Shown: positions 13,114-25,924, counted from the stretch's first letter. The stretch is DNA of 64,000 nucleotides from Congeria kusceri (GCA_027627225.1 CM051029.1:71658578-71722577), one strand, 5' to 3'. The notes: generated from the sequence alone by a model not told the origin. A program made the numbers and translations.

Positions 13114-14249
13114 CTTCGACCTGAAAATAGAGAAACGTAATCTGTATGCCACGTAGGCTTTTGCTTTCGCCTACCTGTTCGAGTTATGCTGACATCTTGG
13201 TCACTTTGTTCTATATCTGTATCTTCGTTAATCTGCGTATTCTCTGGTGGCATATTATATGTGGCGTCTGCCATCAGTATGTCTGTTTCACCACGCAGAA
13301 GCTGACTTCGAACCGTTCTCATCCGATCTGTATGAATAACCTGGGTTGAACCAGCTCTTCCACAATTAACAATGTATAAAAATTCAAGTAGCTTCTCTAT
13401 TACTTTGTATGGGCTTCGCCAGTATGACGTAAATTTTGGCGAACAATCTCTATTCTTAATAGGAAAATAAGGGTACACACTGTCACAAGCCTCAAATGTT
13501 TCATATGACAGAACCCTATCATGAAACGTTTTTGTCGTTCAATGGCATTTCCAGTGTGTGTTCGTACAAAGGTATGTACGCTTTCCATGTTGTCTTGCAG
13601 TTTCCAAGCCCAGTCATTTGCTGGAGTCGGCTTAATAGCCGACGGCATCTCATACACGATATCTAACGGTGTTGTCGTTTCACGTCCTAACATAATCAAG
13701 TTGGGCGTGACACTCGTAATCTCATGTTCAGAGGCCCTGTAAGCCATCGTCACATAGGGAAGCTGTTTGTCCCAGTCCCTATGATGGGTTTCGACAAAAG
13801 CACTTAGCATGGTGCAAGAGTACGGTTAAACCTCTCTACCATCCAGTCTGATTCGGGATGGTATGGTGTCGTTCGAGTTTTCTCGATCTGAAGTAGTCGA
13901 CACATTTCTAGGAAGACTCTACTTGTGAACTGACTACCTTGGTCAGAGTGTAGTTTTCTTGGTATACCGAATCGGCATACGACATTCTCTACTATGATTC
14001 TGCAACGATTGTTGCCTCCATGTTCGGCATTGGGTATGCTTCTGTCCATTTGGTAAAGTAATCGGACACAACTAAAATGTACTTGTTGTCATTCTCTGTT
14101 TTAGGAAATTCCCCAAGTATGTCCACAGCTATACGCTCCATGGGGTATCCACTTCTCGTGATTTGCATTGGAGCTCGTTTTGTTCGACTAGGCTCTTTAC
14201 AATGAACCTTTTTTTGCCATTTATTATTTTCATAAGTACCTGCAGACAT
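13114..14249 (-). pseudogene. Ty3/Gypsy retrotransposon integrase (end of pol), 5' truncated
   Basis: The integrase core is spread over three frames read from 14249 downwards. The first catalytic Asp is in RIAVDILGEFPK followed by YFTKWTEAYPM; the second is in LHSDQGSQFTS; the Glu is in the region MVERFNRTL. The rest continues through AYRASEHEITSVTPNLIMLGRE, then a C-terminal part with PKFTSYWRSPYKV and a final KQKPTWHTDYVSL motif typical of the end of Gypsy pol. At least two frameshifts are needed to join the frames. The zinc-binding N-terminal part is mostly missing and no reverse transcriptase is found above 14249, so the element is truncated on its 5' side. The DDE residues themselves are still there. 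Confidence 0.85.
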
Positions 14250-15849
14250 TCAACTTTATAACGTCATAGACGATTGTTTTCGTTAAATTTGCGCCCAAAT
14301 GTCAGATCAATAACTGTCAGTATTTAGAAGGAAAGCTCCGACGAACTTTTCAAAATGCGATTTATTTACTAAAGCAAACTATGACAAAGTTTTAACAAAG
14401 GGCGACAACTATTGTATACAAACGGTTGAACAACACCAATTCTATTGGTGTTGCTGCCTAGACTGGTTCCGTGGTTGTAATACAATATTCAAATAACATG
14501 TATATTGGCCGGATCCCAGTCTAGTTACTGCCTTCATAACAAAACTTTTGACAGTATTCGAAAAAAAAAACGCGCATATTTACAAGACAAATTTACAAAA
14601 CGACAAAAAATCTTTATGGTCGGGGACAAAAAAAACATGGTCGGTCGGGTTAGTGGAATCAAAGCACGCCTAACCAACGACATGTGTTGTACTCAGAGAG
14701 CGCAGACCAAAGTCAAGATAGGTAAATCTACTTTTCTTATAAACATTAATTTGCCGGAGTTAGTTTCAACTGCCTTGTCAATTTGTGCAGGCATGAAAAT
14801 GGTATAGAATCGCAATGTGTCCTTCAGTAGAACAAAAAACAACAATACAATTTTATATACCGTTATATCTGCCTTGCATTGGCATATTTAAATTATTACA
14901 GCTTTGTTCAGAGTTTTTAACAAACAAATGAATTCATCCCCTTACAATTTAAATCTAGTCCATCGCATTAAGGTATTTTAATATTCAACACAGACGATAT
15001 CAATATTAAAGAGCGTGTTCGAGAACAACTTTTGAATTTGGCACAAATGATAGGTTGGTTGTGTGTTAGTGTTTTAATCAATTGTAGGATATATATGCCT
15101 TGCACACTCCCTTTTAGAGTGGATATTACAAATACTATAAATACTATTGCATAGGTTCAAGTCAAAGTGTCGAATGTAATCATTTCATGTAAGGTAATGC
15201 AACTAATTGCAGAGTAATTTTTGTTTCATTTTATTAGACTTTCATGTAACACGGTTTCATCTGTTTCTTAGTTTACACTGGGTTTGTGTTAGAAATGCCA
15301 TTTGTATGTAAATGTTCTCATTTTTAACCTATGTTAAACCTATTTTTACAGTTTAGTTGTTATCTTCACATCATATATGAGTCATTGTTAAACTCACTGA
15401 TACTTCCGTCTAAGACCTTTCTTGTTTGCATGCGGTAACGCGACCGACTCACGAAATTGGGCCCGACGCAACCCTTGTATAGGCTTCCGCGAAGCAAATT
15501 ATTTTTTCCGGTGTTTTCTTTTGCCAATATCTGATGGATATTTTTTTTTATATTTTAATACAGACAACCATGTTTTGGTATCAAGATAACTTTGATATCT
15601 GGCAACTAAATATAACTGTGATATCTGCCACAAGATTGTGGCTCTGGTATTTATATTTTTGTTGGTGTGTTCATGGGCAGACCTTTCGGTAAAATTTTAA
15701 CCTTTATTTAATACTAATATGCATCATACCACTGTATTTGCATACATATGCTCAAGCGTAAAAAGAATACGTTACAAGTACCATTATGCAATCCGTCGCG
15801 AGAAAAGATTAGTTCTTAGTGACAAAGTACTAAGTTCTTAAGGCAATTC
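14250..15849. other. AT-rich region, no gene seen
   Basis: Between the Gypsy fragment and the LINE. A reading frame at 14505-14807 has no recognisable motif. No repeat unit was identified. Confidence 0.4.
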
Positions 15850-17330
15850 CAAACAGTTGTTCAACTGGTATCAGAACTTACTGGGACAACGGCGTATAAT
15901 CCCATGCCTAAAGAAGGAAGCAAAATTTTTGCATTGGCAGTAAAATGTGTTCATTATGTTATGACTAAAACTGATAATATTCGTAAATCTTTAATGCATT
16001 ATCAACACTATATTCCAAAAACTAAGGATGTCTCTAGCTTTAATTCCTTTCAAAATCTGAGTGAAACACAAGTGAGGACGTTAATAACAAATCTTCAAAC
16101 AAAATCCTGTGAACTAGATAAACTACCCACAAGTGTACTGAAATTGTATATTGACGAATTGTTACATTTTTTAACCCAGCTAGTAAACATTGTTAAGAAA
16201 AGTCGGCCTTGAACTCGAGTACTCCAACTATCACCCAGTGAGCAACCTGCCATTTGTATTAAAATTAATCGAGAAAGCTGCTCTTTTTGGATTAAATTAA
16301 CATGTAAGTGACCACGATCTCCTTCCAAAGAATCAGTCAGTATACAGACATTTTCACTCCTGCGAAACAGCACTACTTAGACCAGTGAACGACATACTAG
16401 ACGGCAGTGCTTTGATTGATTTAGATGTCAGCGCTGCATTTGACACGGTGGACCACGACATTCTGCTGGAAGTGTTGAACAATCAGTATGGATTGTGCCG
16501 CACAGCTCTAAACTGGGTTGATTCCTATTTGAAACCACGAAGCTGTAGTGTTGGTGTCGAATCAACCGTCTCGTCTCCACCTCCTTTACATTGTAGTGTC
16601 CCCCAGGGTAGCTGTTTAGGTCACTGGCTCTATCTTGCATATGCAGGCACCTTATTTGATTTCATTCCGCATACTTTCAAAACGGAATTTATTCTGTTTG
16701 GTAGCAGGCTGCAGCTTGATAAATGTTCTATAACAGAAATAGACAGTGCCGGTGATAAGATTCAGTCTACAAAAAGTGTACGATATGTAGGTGCTTTTCT
16801 TGACGAAAATCTCAACTTCAAAGATCATGTTAAAAGAAAATGTCAAAAAGCTATGCTGATTTATTTTAGGGTCAAAATCATAAGAAAATATCTCAGCAAA
16901 GACGCTACAGAAATACTTGTATAGTCCAAGTAATCTCACATCTTGATCACTGCAATGTTATTTTTAATGGAATTTCAAAATGCGAATTGCAAACATTGAA
17001 ACTAATACAAAACATATGTGCTAAACTGGTTTTAAGACGCAAAAGGTTTGATAGCTCAAAACAAGCTCTGTTTCAATTGCACTGGCTTCCCATCAAAGCT
17101 AGAATTGAGTTTAAAATGCTCACATTCATATACAGTTGTTCAATTGGTCATGCCCCTGCTTACTTAACACAACTGTTGTCGGAACAAGAACCAAGACGCA
17201 GATTAAGATCATTTAGCACAAGTGCATTTGCTATACCGTACCGTTCAACAAACGTAAAACATTCAGTGACAGTAGCTTTAAAACAATTGGACCACAACTA
17301 TGGAATCAACTTCCATTTCACGTGAGAAAT
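15850..17330 (+). pseudogene. CR1/L2-type LINE reverse transcriptase, decayed
   Basis: Fragments of an ORF2 protein in order. 15850-16212 matches the stretch before the RT (ending just before YSNYHPVSNLPFVLKLIEKA in another frame). 16385-16924 has the RT motifs DLDVSAAFDTVDHDILL and CSVPQGSCLG, followed directly by a late RT segment (SVRYVGAFLDENLNFKDHV). The catalytic YxDD region that should lie between them is deleted. 16987-17325 is the C-terminal part (LFQLHWLPIKARIEFKMLTF). There are at least three frame breaks. The element cannot encode an active enzyme. A short CT microsatellite follows near 17605. Confidence 0.8.
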
Positions 17331-17799
17331 TCTCAATCTATTGATATATTCCAAATAGTTACAAACTGTATTTTTCAGAAATATCGAATCATATTTCTAA
17401 GTTATCATTCGATGGACTTTAAAAGCGGGCGAATTTTTTCTAGAGAACTGTGAAAACAATGAAGAAAGTATTGGTCCATTGATATCTTTTAATTTCCATA
17501 TGCAGTTATGGGTTTATACGGCATGTGTCATTTGAGTGTCTTATGACTGTGTTACAACGTAGCTAAATCATACGATCGAACTTCATATGATATGTAATGA
17601 TGCTATCTCTGTCTCTCTCTCTCTCTGATGATGAATGTATATAAATGTGTGTATGTATTTATATTTTTATGTATATATAATGTAATGTTTTCTTTGTAGT
17701 TTTTATGTACAATGCAATTGAATATGCTTTTGTGTAATAATAGGCGTGTAAGCAAATTAAATAGTTTCAGTTATGGATGTCCTAAAGAATATGATAATA

Positions 17800-18360
17800 T
17801 ATGTCTTAATAGATTTTGCATTTGGCTTTTTTTTTATAACACTATATTAACATGTATACCTATGCACTGTTGTTTCGTGTATTATGTGAATTAACTTTAA
17901 CTTTTTATTCATTTTGTTTCCTATGTCATTCAGGATTCAGAATATATTTTGACTAAAGGAATGTGTTTTACATAATTTGTTACAACGATAACTCTTTCAA
18001 ACAACTGAATATGCCTGTGATATGTAACCTCCCTTGTCATTGTTTCCGGTCATTAAGATGCACTGGTATTGCAATTTGTCTTTCAAAAGAAGAAAACATA
18101 TCTATAAACACCGAACATATATCTGCCTTTTGCGAATACAATGCATTTGTTTATCTTGAATATGCAAATCATGTCCAAGGCTCTTAAAAAACAATTGCAT
18201 ATCGATCCACTTCACAATTTAAATACTACCTAAAATTGCGCAAGTGTATGTCCTGAAATACTTGCATAAAGTAAACGTTATTTTACGACTAAGCGGTAAA
18301 TACTTAACAAACTCGAAAACGGACGGTTTTAAGTACTTACTTAATGTAATATTACGTATC
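17800..18360 (+). repeat. Third copy of the distal block of the duplicated units
   Basis: This block aligns with 24250-24745 in unit A and 53340-53660 in unit B. Shared landmarks in order are a TTCGTGT-TATGTGA segment, GACTAAA, CATATCTGCCTTTT-type, CTTGAATATGCAAATCATG-type, CTTCACAATTTAAAT-type and GCGGTAAATACTTA. It lies just before unit A, so it may be what is left of an earlier unit. It holds no gene. Confidence 0.6.
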
Positions 18361-18689
18361 ACACCACGGTTTACCAATATCATATCTTAATAAACCCATG
18401 TACGAACTGTACATTCACAGTTAATATCAATAAGCGATTGTCGTTACATTTGTAAACAGGGACAAGCTTGAAGCTTTGATGACATCTATTGGAATAACGG
18501 TTATTTGTAACAATGTATTATTTGATTTAGCAAGGTTAAAAAATAACATAACACATGCTGCATACATTCTAGACAATGCAGTAAATACTTGAACTGAGAA
18601 CTAGTTAGTCCTCAAAGTAATGTATTGAGCTATTGTGTTTTTGCATTATGATTCATCCTTCAGGTCTGCTAACTCAATATTAATGGTTC
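18361..18689. other. Non-coding stretch before unit A
   Basis: No gene or repeat recognised. Confidence 0.35.
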
Positions 18690-18760
18690 ATTTTATTCAT
18701 AATCAATATGAAAATAAAGCTGTATCAGCAGAAGGGAAACTCTTATTAGCAGCATACAGA

Positions 18761-18910
18761 CCTTTATTTCAGGGAAATGACCAATTGCCAATGCAATGAA
18801 GCATAATTCCAGTCCTTTATTTCAGGGAAATGACCAATTGCCAATGCAATGAAGCAGAACTCCAGTCCTTTATTTCAGGGAAATGACCAATTGCCAATGC
18901 AATGAAGCAC
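18761..18910 (+). repeat. Three tandem copies of a 53-bp unit
   Basis: Units start at 18761, 18814 and 18867, each beginning CCTTTATTTCAGGGAAATG and nearly identical. A single related copy sits at the equivalent place in unit B (about 44088), so the triplication happened after the two units separated. A diverged relative ends near 22870. Confidence 0.85.
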
Positions 18911-18934
18911 AACTCTTAAGTGTTAAAAGTGTTA

Positions 18935-19643
18935 TAACTTAACAATTCCAAATTTATTGTTTACATATGGCTTTGGCTATGTCTAGATAAATCAGGATGT
19001 TAACAACATATTTGTATCCACTTTTAAATAAACATGTAATTGATTGTTGTACACAAAAATGGCACGATGATATATCTAACTCGAGTCGATGTCATTATTA
19101 TAAACATTATAAAAGCCTACTTAACACGGAAAATTACTTATCAATTAATTTAACATCAACATATAAAATTGCTATGTCCAAATTTCGTGCTTCAACAAAT
19201 TACAGACAGAATTAGGGAGACATAATAATGTACAACAAATATATATGTGAGCCTTGTTCTTCTGACGATATTAAAATTATCTGGACTGCGAGTATCTTGC
19301 TTCTTTTAAGTGTCTCAAATACAATGAAATAAGATTAAATTATCTCTATACCTGGTATTCCTCTGGCAACTCACTGCACGATTTTTTATAACTTAATGTG
19401 TTCCAATAAAGAAACAATTATAAAACAGTTATCATGCTATACGCACCATCATCTTGAAATTGTCAATTCTCAAAGCCTCTAGTTTTATTTTTTTAACTCG
19501 TTCTTTATATGTATAGTAATTGCATTTGTATATGTATGTACTATATCACAACTCTCTTATGATCTAGTATTTTGTTATAATGTATTGTCGTGTACTTTGG
19601 GCCGGAGGCCTTTGCTAACGAAATAATAAACTTGACTTGACTA
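18935..19643 (+). mobile_element. 3' end of a LINE inserted in unit A
   Basis: The frame 18997-19215 (IDCCTQKWHDDISNSSRCHY and YKIAMSKFRASTNYRQ) and the following CEPCSSDDI stretch in another frame look like the C-terminal part of a LINE ORF2 with its cysteine motif. The element ends in GGGCCGGAGGCCTTTGC then AATAATAAACTTGACTTGAC, a typical LINE 3' tail. The corresponding position of unit B (about 44440) lacks it. It is 5' truncated as usual for LINEs. Confidence 0.6.
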
Positions 19644-20499
19644 ACAAGGCAACGGGCGCGCGCATATCGGGCTTACTATGCACATATAGTCATGGTATTA
19701 TATAAGAAATCAAGATTATGAATTCTAAGAAATACTGTGGCGGCTGAAGTGATCATACATTATTTCCGTATCAAATCCTTTGTTGGCAGCTGAATTGTAA
19801 ATATATATATTCGATAATAGATTAATTTCGATTTCTCTATATTACGTCTTTATCATTAAATAGTTTACTGTCTGGTGTCCGATGCTGCTGCAAACATTAA
19901 GTTAGACGTTATTTTTCAATTTATATATGAATGTATTCCTATGTGTTTGTATGTATGCATTGACCATTTCGTCATTATATGTTATATTTCAAGCAATTTT
20001 GTCAATATGTGTAACTTAAGCAAAAACAAACGGGAAATGTACCTGAAAAGTTAAACCAATCAAAAGAAGTGCTCGTGGGGAGGTAGCATTTGTCAGAATA
20101 AAAACTGAGATTTCCATTGTTGAAATACCACGTTGTTGTTTTTTTATAAAACAAATTAACGTGACAGCTTATTATTGCGATGAACATTTATTATTGTTGC
20201 TAGTATCCAATGATCGTACAGATTTGCTTTAAATGTTAATACATTCATCTGGTTTTAAACGACTACATGTATATTAGAGTCATGCATTCAATGCTTTCAA
20301 AACTGCTCACTTATGTAGAGTTATACATGATCATGGGATTACTGTTTCATTTGAGTAAAGCATTTTCATAGCGAGCACATTACAAAGTTTTATACTGAAC
20401 TACAGATTCTAGATTATATGGTGCGGCTTCATGATTCCTATACAGAACCGCAAGTAGTAACATTTTACCGACACATTCAACGACTTGAAACTTCATATT

Positions 20500-20792
20500 A
20501 TTACTGATAAAATTGTGTACAAATGAAAGGGACATGACTTCAAACGAGAGCAGTACCACTATTTTGCAAGCTAAAACCTCTTGAAGCAAAAATTCACGAA
20601 CGTATTTCAATTATGTTTCACCAGAACGGAAAACAAAAATATAAGGCTATATCCTGTTGTGGTTTAAAGGAGGTCTGTGAGTGCTTAAATAAGGCTTGAA
20701 ATGTCGCGATCAAAGTTGTTGATTACATACGCTCACATTGTATATAAGGGCATTTCATTCCAGTTAATTTCAATTCGTTCTGAATTGCAACA
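20500..20792 (+). promoter_or_regulatory. Promoter of peptide gene copy 1
   Basis: Conserved with 47940-48187 upstream of copy 2. Shared elements include AAACGAGAGCAGTA, TTTTGCAA, CACGAACGTATT, and CAAAGTTGTTGATTAC about 75 bases before the start codon. The TATA box TATATAAG lies at 20741-20748. The start codon is 52 bases after the first base of the TATA box in both copies, so the transcription start should be near 20770. The conservation of this block suggests that both genes are, or were, expressed under the same control. Confidence 0.7.
20741..20748 (+). promoter_or_regulatory. TATA box of peptide gene copy 1
   Basis: TATATAAG followed by GGCAT, at the same distance (52 bases) from the start codon as in copy 2. 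Confidence 0.75.
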
Positions 20793-21456
20793 ATGAATAC
20801 CAAGCTTGTGTATTTACTCGTTTGTGTCGTGGCAGCGGCATTGGTTCACGGTGCTGCAATCAACGGCGTTGAAGGTAATCTTGAGTTTTGTTTTAATTTT
20901 GTTAATCGATTTACACATATGGTCACATAGAAAACCCATTAATTTTAAGTAAACGAACATAGTGCTAGTAAATGATGGATGGAACTGTTAACCTAAATGT
21001 AGCTTCCTTTGCCACGTGTGCGTCTGTTTGTTTGCTGTTTGTACGTAATGCATTTTTTGTTTCTGTTTAACACAGACGCAAGACGTTTTATCTTTTCCTG
21101 CGACGAGCAATGTATGGATTGGGGTTGCTATGGACAGGAAGCGGGATGCCGGAGAATTTGTTACTGCTACGGTGTATGTATTTGCATCATTCAATGCTAT
21201 GTAGCTAACTCAAATTAAGAAAGCATCGGTTCATAATATTTATGTTCTCATTCAAATGAAATTATTCATTTTGATAATAAAGTTACAATTACAGTTTAAT
21301 GAAAATCTTTAGATATATCGTATGATGTCAGACATGTTCCATCATTTAGGGCCATAACTCATGAGTTTGCAAAACAAATTGCTGGTATTTGGTGACCTAT
21401 CCTCATTTGCTGTTCAGTCATGTTACGAGTATCACGGCAATTCATGTGATATTTAG
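20793..21456 (+). CDS. Secreted eight-cysteine peptide, copy 1 (three exons)
   Basis: Exons 20793-20874, 21076-21173 and 21418-21456, introns GT-AG, 72 residues in total. Exon 1 (phase 1 end) encodes a signal peptide (MNTKLVYLLVCVV...VHG). Exon 2 begins with DARRF, where ARR is a likely dibasic processing site, and then the cysteine-rich part; its donor is GTATGT, phase 0. Exon 3 adds the last twelve residues ending in SCDI. Counted from the F after ARR, the mature part has 41 residues with Cys at 5, 9, 14, 21, 25, 27, 31 and 39, giving C-x3-C-x4-C-x6-C-x3-C-x-C-x2-C-x6-C. It is acidic (six Asp/Glu against two Arg). It must be exported; a defence or signalling role is an inference only. The CxC pair and CxxxC spacing recall cysteine-stabilised folds but match no family I know. 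A poly(A) signal follows at 21492. Confidence 0.8.
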
Positions 21457-21491
21457 CTCTGTATTTCACATGCAACGATCTTTAACGACAA

Positions 21492-21497
21492 AATAAA
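21492..21497 (+). terminator. Poly(A) signal of peptide gene copy 1
   Basis: AATAAA, 36 bases after the stop codon at 21454-21456. The 3' UTR between them is largely conserved in copy 2. Confidence 0.7.
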
Positions 21498-21499
21498 AC

Positions 21500-24249
21500 A
21501 TTTACTAAACATTAATATGTCTTTTATTCTACAATATCGTTTAGTATTTACTTTTAAAATTTAATTGCATGCGTTATACATTGCATATCAAGTTACAGCG
21601 TTCATTTTTGTGACATTTTACTTTTATTAAAAAGGTCGACGTTTTTTAATAACATGAAGGTTTAATAATATGGAATAATAAAACTCCCGAGACAGATTTA
21701 AATAGACTATGCGCGCATCATATATACACAAATCACCATACGCATGTTAGCGGCTACGCAGCTGTATCAGCGTCTGCTAATATGCTATTTTCATAATGAT
21801 TCACTGGGTACTGCATATTTCTGGAACATGTAAGATTAGACACAGGCGCAAATGTCGTTTTTGAGTCAGCGACCAGTCACTTTTACAGTGAGTAGCAATC
21901 ATTTGTCGTTTAAAATCGTACTGCAAGCTTTATTATAAATGTAAATATTACATTTTATTCGAGATAATTGTTCACGCAATACTCAATTTTACTCAGGTAC
22001 ATGTAAGTGTTTGTACCAATAAAATTAAAATAACATGCTCCATCCATATGCTATCGGTAAGACTCATCACATGTAGACGCCAAAAATGATTAAAACTGGG
22101 GTCACCGCCTTGAAACGGTCAATGCAAAGTATTGAGGGTTTAAACCGAACCTCATACTTATCCCAGAATTAATCAAAATACACAAACTTGTAAAGAACAT
22201 TTAACCTCATGTGATTCAAATTACAGAGATAATATTAATTCAATTGAACTACACTTGCATTACTCAATGTTTAAATGTTCACCAGTGCAACAGATTTGCA
22301 ACCGTCTGGAGCACGATAAAATGAAGTGAATACAAGTATCAGCTAACTCCCTGCTTGTTCAAAAGATGTCAAGACCTAGCATCATATAGTACATATCACA
22401 GATCGTCGTGCATCTCATCTCAGGAACAAGCCGTAATACGTGGTGTGAAAGGCCAGATTACACAGCTAGGCTGTATATGCTAAACTTCTGTAATGAAAAT
22501 AAGTCGTATCAATACTTGAATATTAAATAAAATTCAAAAATAAGCATTAAAATCTATAAAGACAAAATATTATTTGTTTTCAATGCTACAAAACGTGAAT
22601 CAAATATTAAATTTAATGTGTTAACCTTGAAAGAAATTATCTATCTAAAACTAACAGGCATGTGTTTCTAAGTACAGACGAATTATAACCCTTTGATAGG
22701 TAAGACTTATCAATTTATTAATTACATTTTAACATCCACTTTTGCATATACAAGTACCCTATGTTGTTCCAGGTGGGCTAAACAGATGCCATTATAAGAA
22801 TAATGAAACTCCAGAGACATCACCAAGAGAGAAACCATCCGCTGATAATTTATTTCAGGTAAGTAACCAATGACCTATACAATATCAAAGTGATTTATAT
22901 ACATTACTATACAGTATTATTATTGTTTCTCGAATTCTTTTGCATCATTACAAACCAGTAAGTCAACAAGATTAAAACGTACACGCATTTTATATGCCGT
23001 GCGACTTAAAAGGTTAAGTCTTATGATTCTAAAACAGGCATACGACAGATTTACGATTAAAAATATTGTCATGTGTGATCATGCGTAGTTTTTGAATGTC
23101 GTGTATTGTTAAACGGCAAAGGATCGGTCTTCCTATTTTAGGAAGTTCCTTACGCCTTGCGTAGTCATAAGAACGTGGGACAACTAAATTGTCATAGATC
23201 TTACGTGGTCCTCAGTTATTCTGCCTGTTGGTTCGTGAATGGAAGGCAGAGCTACTGTGTCGACTTACAATTGCTTTTACCTACAGTCTAGCCGTGGTTC
23301 GAAGAAAGATTGTTTTGTGTTATGCATGTCTGGCTTACGACAACGCTGAACATACCCTATTCATCGAGTAAGTAATTAAGCACCTGAAATATTTTGCAAG
23401 CACTATAATTTTCTAAAACGTCGCATCGTCATTGGAATTTGATTATCATATAAATAAATAATCCAGACATCTGCTGGTTTCCTTACAGTAAATCTACATC
23501 TAATTTTGTATGTGATAAGGTACTGATTTGTAATTATCTTCTATAAACTTACTTGAATATTGTAAACAATGTGTTATAAAATCCAAATATTATAATCTGC
23601 TATAAACTCGATTTAAAACTGTAAAACATGTGTATTTTTGTTATGAATTATAGCTGTGTTATATTTCGACCTCCAATATAATATCTTTTGTCTATATTCT
23701 GAAGAATAAAACTCCTTGAGAAGGCATTTACATGTATATACATTCGTAAAATAATGTTTTTATTTTCTCATATACTGTTGCTATAAATTTTATCCTGTAG
23801 CGACGGAATATGGCATTATGCAAAATCTGTTGTTGTTTTTGTCCGCCTTTTGTTGTTGTTCTTTTTTTTTATTGGGCAACAGTATTTCCTCGTGTTGGCA
23901 AAATGCACTATCGCTCTCAAAGAATGTCATATTGATATAATATTCATGTACATGACATAACTATTTATACCGTTTTTCATTCACTTTAAATTTATTAAAA
24001 TTAGCTTGTAAATATATACCAAACATGAACCACTCGCAAATGCTCCCGGGCTCTTGGGCTCGTTGTTCAGGCTTTCTGAGCCTCACTTCATAATAATTAT
24101 TCAACATATCTAGAATAATGTGTTCTTATATCGCGGACAACATATTAAGCTAACACATTCCATCTTTACACATGTTGCATTATAAATAATGAAATTGCAT
24201 AGGTTCCAAGTCAAAGTATCACATGTAATATAATAATATGTATCCTAAT
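21500..24249. other. Non-coding part of unit A
   Basis: Parts of this stretch align with unit B downstream of peptide gene copy 2 (for example around 21568 and 49788). No reading frame with recognisable protein features was found. The dispersed repeat at 22070-22175 lies within it. Confidence 0.45.
22070..22175 (+). repeat. Dispersed repeat, copy 2 (plus orientation, partial)
   Basis: Contains TTGAAACGGTCAATGCAAAG and GAACCTCATAC, matching the repeat at 4985-5170 and the inverted copy at 45170-45375. Confidence 0.55.
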
Positions 24250-24745
24250 GTCTTTTGCATTTCTGTACCACGTTTGATAACACTAATCATACAACACTAT
24301 ACCAATTGTGCTTCGTGTTTTATGTGACCTAAAACTAACTTTGTTTTAATTCCGCTTCCGATATCTTTGTTACGTTTAATTTTTCAGGAATACCTGACTA
24401 AAACATGTATTGTACTGTCCATAATGTGTTAAAAAGGTAACTCTACTTAGTAAATGAATGTGCCTGAATGTGCCACTTATTTAAAGACAGAAATATATCT
24501 GCTTTTACCAAAAGCCAATATATTATCTTATCTTAAATATTCAACTTATGCTCAGGGCTCGGAACACACAAATACAAATTCATCTACTTTACAATTTAAA
24601 TGCGACCCAAAATAGTATAAGTGCACATCATGAAATACTTACATGAAGTTAACTTTATTTTGCAAAGCGGAAATCATACCGACACATAAGGTAAATACTT
24701 AGAATAGTCGCTCGTTGGTTAAAGTAATTAAACTGTCCTCAATCT
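24250..24745 (+). repeat. Distal block of unit A
   Basis: One of three related copies (17800-18360, this one, 53340-53660). Contains AAATATTCAACTTATGCTCAG, CTACTTTACAATTTAAATG and GAAGTTAACTTTATTTTGC. Non-coding. Confidence 0.6.
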
Positions 24746-25924
24746 GAATCAATATCTGACTCATTTAATCGTAGAGACAGCGAATTGCGGATGTTCTGCG
24801 TCTGGCATCCATGACTGTGAGATTGGTTGCTGTTTGTAATTTAGTTCAGTATTATAGTGTGCTACTTGTTCGCATCGTTTGTCGTGATCACCGCCACATA
24901 CAATAAAGTATTTCTGGTAGAAAGTAGCGTGAAAAACATACTCGGCAACTCACCAAATAAAAATATAGCGACGTCGACGGGCTTAACAGGAAACGGCTGT
25001 ATAATAAATATAAGAAAGTCAACAAAATAAATAGTATAAATAGTCCTGCATTACATGTATTACATGGCAAGATGGGCCGTTTGTTAGCCGCAACATTGTG
25101 TGTTTAATGTTGTTTGCGAGAGATGTAGTATATTTATGTTCCGACGGCCGGTGATGGGTGAAATGCCAATCGGAACCTTTTTCGCACTGGCTGAAAGCGG
25201 ATGTTGAACCACACATTGCATTATTCACTATGTGTTTCACAAAATGTAGACTTTATGCTAAGGTTAGTTTCTAGTATACAATATATTGTCAGTTTGAAGT
25301 TATAGTAACGGAAATACCTCAATAGTTCTTTAACTTACACAACGACTTGATCTAACACTGTCATTGAAGGAGACGAAAGCAAAAATGTATAACATTAAAG
25401 AATGTCATATATATGGAGAGAGCAATTGGAAATGCACGAGTTCACAATATGTTGTATTTACTCACACTAAAGTTGTGAGTAAAACAATTATTAACTAATC
25501 AAAAGTGTTCCAATTACAAACACAAAAACACAACAAAATGAGGTAACAATGTTTGTTATTGGCAGCAAATACATCGACCAACAAAGAGTAAAAATAGTAC
25601 TCACACATTACTACAGTATATTTATTCGTGAAACATTGTTATTAAGTTCACAAACGGAAAAATATCATATGTTTTAAGCCGGTTCAGAGTTGTCTTTTTT
25701 CTTTTCTTTTTTTTCTAAATAATGAATCACATCGGAAACCGAAATGCGTATATTTAAAAATAATATTTGATAACATTAATAACTTAAATTGAATTTTATT
25801 TAGAATTTTTAAATTATAATGCGATAAGCAAACATATATTCGAGCATCGACATATGATAACAATACTAAAAAATAAAAGTAAGTCTACTTATTTTCTATA
25901 GCATATCTGTCGATGACATATCGT
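24746..25924. other. End of unit A and flanking DNA, no gene seen
   Basis: 24746-25460 aligns with unit B in pieces (53660-54140, 57690-57850 and 63860-63960). The remainder to 25924 is AT-rich unique sequence without recognised features. Confidence 0.45.

Larger units (their letters stand above)
18690..25460 (+). repeat. Segmental duplication unit A, carrying peptide gene copy 1
   Basis: This unit aligns in the same order and orientation with unit B (44030 to about 63960). Matching landmarks include: ATCAGCAGAA near 18725 and 44053; the CAAGGCAACGG block at 19648 and 44446; ACTGTCTGGTGTCCGATGCT at 19868 and 44669; the promoter and peptide gene (20500-21500 and 47940-49600); GCATGCGTTATACA at 21568 and 49788; the distal block; CTGAAAGCGGA at 25191 and 57702; and GATCTAAC...CTGTCATTGAAG at 25350 and 63885. 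Unit A is shorter and lacks the BEL, piggyBac-type and other insertions of unit B, so it serves as an empty-site reference for them. It has its own LINE 3' fragment insertion at about 18940-19643. Confidence 0.75.

Noticed and set aside
16428..16939. Minus-strand ORFs opposite the LINE
   Set aside because: They are shadows of the plus-strand reverse transcriptase frame.
22772..22860. Exon-like open segment between CCAG and GTAAGT
   Set aside because: Its donor side is part of the CCTTTATTTCAGG repeat family seen at 18761-18910 and 44088; no partner exon found.
24775..24840. Cysteine-rich exon-like tail (NCGCSASG...CEIGCC then stop) after a CAG
   Set aside because: The equivalent stretch of unit B (about 53780-53840) does not keep the Cys residues or the frame, so it is probably chance.
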